A program made the translations under genes and the position numbers. Shown here piece after piece: positions 6,355 to 7,074 of a stretch of 7,074 nt of DNA. The stretch is taken from positions 1 through 7,074 of the forward strand of contig JAISXN010000047.1 in the NCBI GenBank assembly GCA_031270525.1, given 5' to 3'. Under the pieces are notes generated by a model. That model saw only the letters and a program-made list of their open reading frames with translations. It was not told where the DNA came from and did not search any database. The DNA is from Candidatus Symbiothrix sp. (lineage in GTDB: Bacteria; Bacteroidota; Bacteroidia; Bacteroidales; Azobacteroidaceae). The first letter of the stretch is position 1, and every line of letters begins with the position of its first letter.

Positions 6355-6401
6355 CATGGGTCAACATAATGTTGTCTAATATATTTCCAAGGAGTGACTA
6401 A

Positions 6402-6992
6402 TTACAAATCATAATATTGAATATCTATTTGGGGATGATCAAGATATGTTCCCGTCCATATTCCTTCAATGATTTTTTCCTTTTTCGTTTGATTTTCTTT
6501 TAGAAATAATTTGTAACTTGTTTTGTATTGTTTTAGAAATAATCTACATTCTATAATTGCCACAGTTTTCGGTGGAATATTTACGTCTGTAGAAAAAGAG
6601 TGTTCCGGTTTTCGTGTTTGAACATTTAGGCTGTATTCCCATTTTTTATTTCCCAAATAGATATTATTGTATTCGTCAATATTTACAGGTACAGATAATG
6701 CTATCCCTTTTATCCCTTCGAGAAAAAACGAGTCCCAATCATCAGTTACAAAATGCGACGATTCGGTATAATAAACAGTCCATTGGTCAAATGGAAACGT
6801 TTGTTCTACATCAGTACCATTAAAATAGGTAATCGTTGGAATATCAAAAGAAGGAAACTCTATACAGTCATCATCAGCATAATATTCAATTTTTACAAAT
6901 GAATACGTTTCTTCCATTTCGGGCAAGCCGTTCTCACGGTCGCAAGAACAAACAAACAAACATATTATTATGGAGGTCAAATATTTTCTCAT
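6402..6992 (-). CDS. Orphan predicted lipoprotein
   Basis: I do not recognise this 196-residue protein. It starts with a type II signal peptide: MRK, a hydrophobic stretch (residues 5-15) and a lipobox VCSC with the probable lipidated Cys at residue 17. The sequence after it (DRENG) is charged, which in Bacteroidota can favour surface export, but it does not match a strict export signal. The mature part is rich in aromatic and acidic residues (YYADDDCIEF, QWTVYYTESS) and predicted mostly beta, with a PPKTVAIIECRLFLK segment near 143-157 that looks like a domain edge; no further membrane segment is seen. ATG 6992 is chosen because the upstream in-frame ATG at 7049 lies in the -33 promoter box. 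The gene is visibly more A+T-rich than parC and convergent with it, consistent with a lineage-specific or acquired gene. Expected location: outer or inner membrane, anchored by lipid. Confidence 0.75.
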   Translation of the reverse strand: MRKYLTSIIICLFVCSCDRENGLPEMEETYSFVKIEYYADDDCIEFPSFDIPTITYFNGTDVEQTFPFDQWTVYYTESSHFVTDDWDSFFLEGIKGIALSVPVNIDEYNNIYLGNKKWEYSLNVQTRKPEHSFSTDVNIPPKTVAIIECRLFLKQYKTSYKLFLKENQTKKEKIIEGIWTGTYLDHPQIDIQYYDL

Positions 6993-7018
6993 TACAAAAT
7001 AATAGATTAATATTTTCA

Positions 7019-7050
7019 CAAAAGTAATATATAGTTTCGATATGATCAAA
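7019..7050 (-). promoter_or_regulatory. Bacteroidota-type promoter of the lipoprotein gene
   Basis: Read on the minus strand: TTTG at 7050-7047, a 20-bp spacer, and TACTTTTG at 7026-7019, both exact. The ATG at 6992 follows after 26 nt. This supports expression of the orphan gene and fixes its start codon. Confidence 0.85.
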
Positions 7051-7074
7051 TTACGGGAGTAAAATTTTATCTTT

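Overview
The window looks like a chromosomal segment from a member of the Bacteroidota, most likely order Bacteroidales. The end of tsf and the whole of parC read as that lineage. Every clean promoter found has the form TTTG-N20-TAnnTTTG, the -33/-7 signature of the Bacteroidota primary sigma factor, and the start codons lack Shine-Dalgarno sequences. The genus cannot be fixed from this sequence alone.

Layout, left to right. (1) Positions 1-771 hold the 3' part of tsf (elongation factor Ts), closed by a strong intrinsic terminator at 787-829. (2) Positions 857-1000 hold three 54-bp-period tandem units, each containing an inverted repeat TGGCTAAA...TTTAGCCA. Only the third unit carries a perfect promoter. 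(3) Positions 1013-3285 hold an accessory two-gene unit: a DUF234-type AAA ATPase with a PD-(D/E)XK nuclease-like C-terminus, then a class II Fic-domain (AMPylase-like) protein. The unit ends in a terminator that overlaps the fic stop codon. (4) Positions 3286-3534 are non-coding, with several inverted repeats and possible vestiges of reading frames. (5) Positions 3588-6269 hold parC (topoisomerase IV subunit A) with its own promoter and a terminator at 6318-6354. (6) On the minus strand, 6992-6402 encodes an AT-rich orphan lipoprotein, also with a perfect promoter.

Two housekeeping genes (translation and chromosome decatenation) therefore flank an accessory ATPase-Fic module that has its own repeat-decorated promoter. 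The most unusual observations are the triplicated operator-like repeat in front of the ATPase, and a GC-rich hairpin with a C(TTCG)G loop inside parC that reads through in frame and adds a low-complexity linker to an essential enzyme. The promoters also correct two start codons. parC starts at ATG 3588 rather than an upstream TTG at 3564, and the lipoprotein starts at 6992 rather than 7049. Domain names come from reading the protein sequences and from knowledge of the families; no database search was possible.
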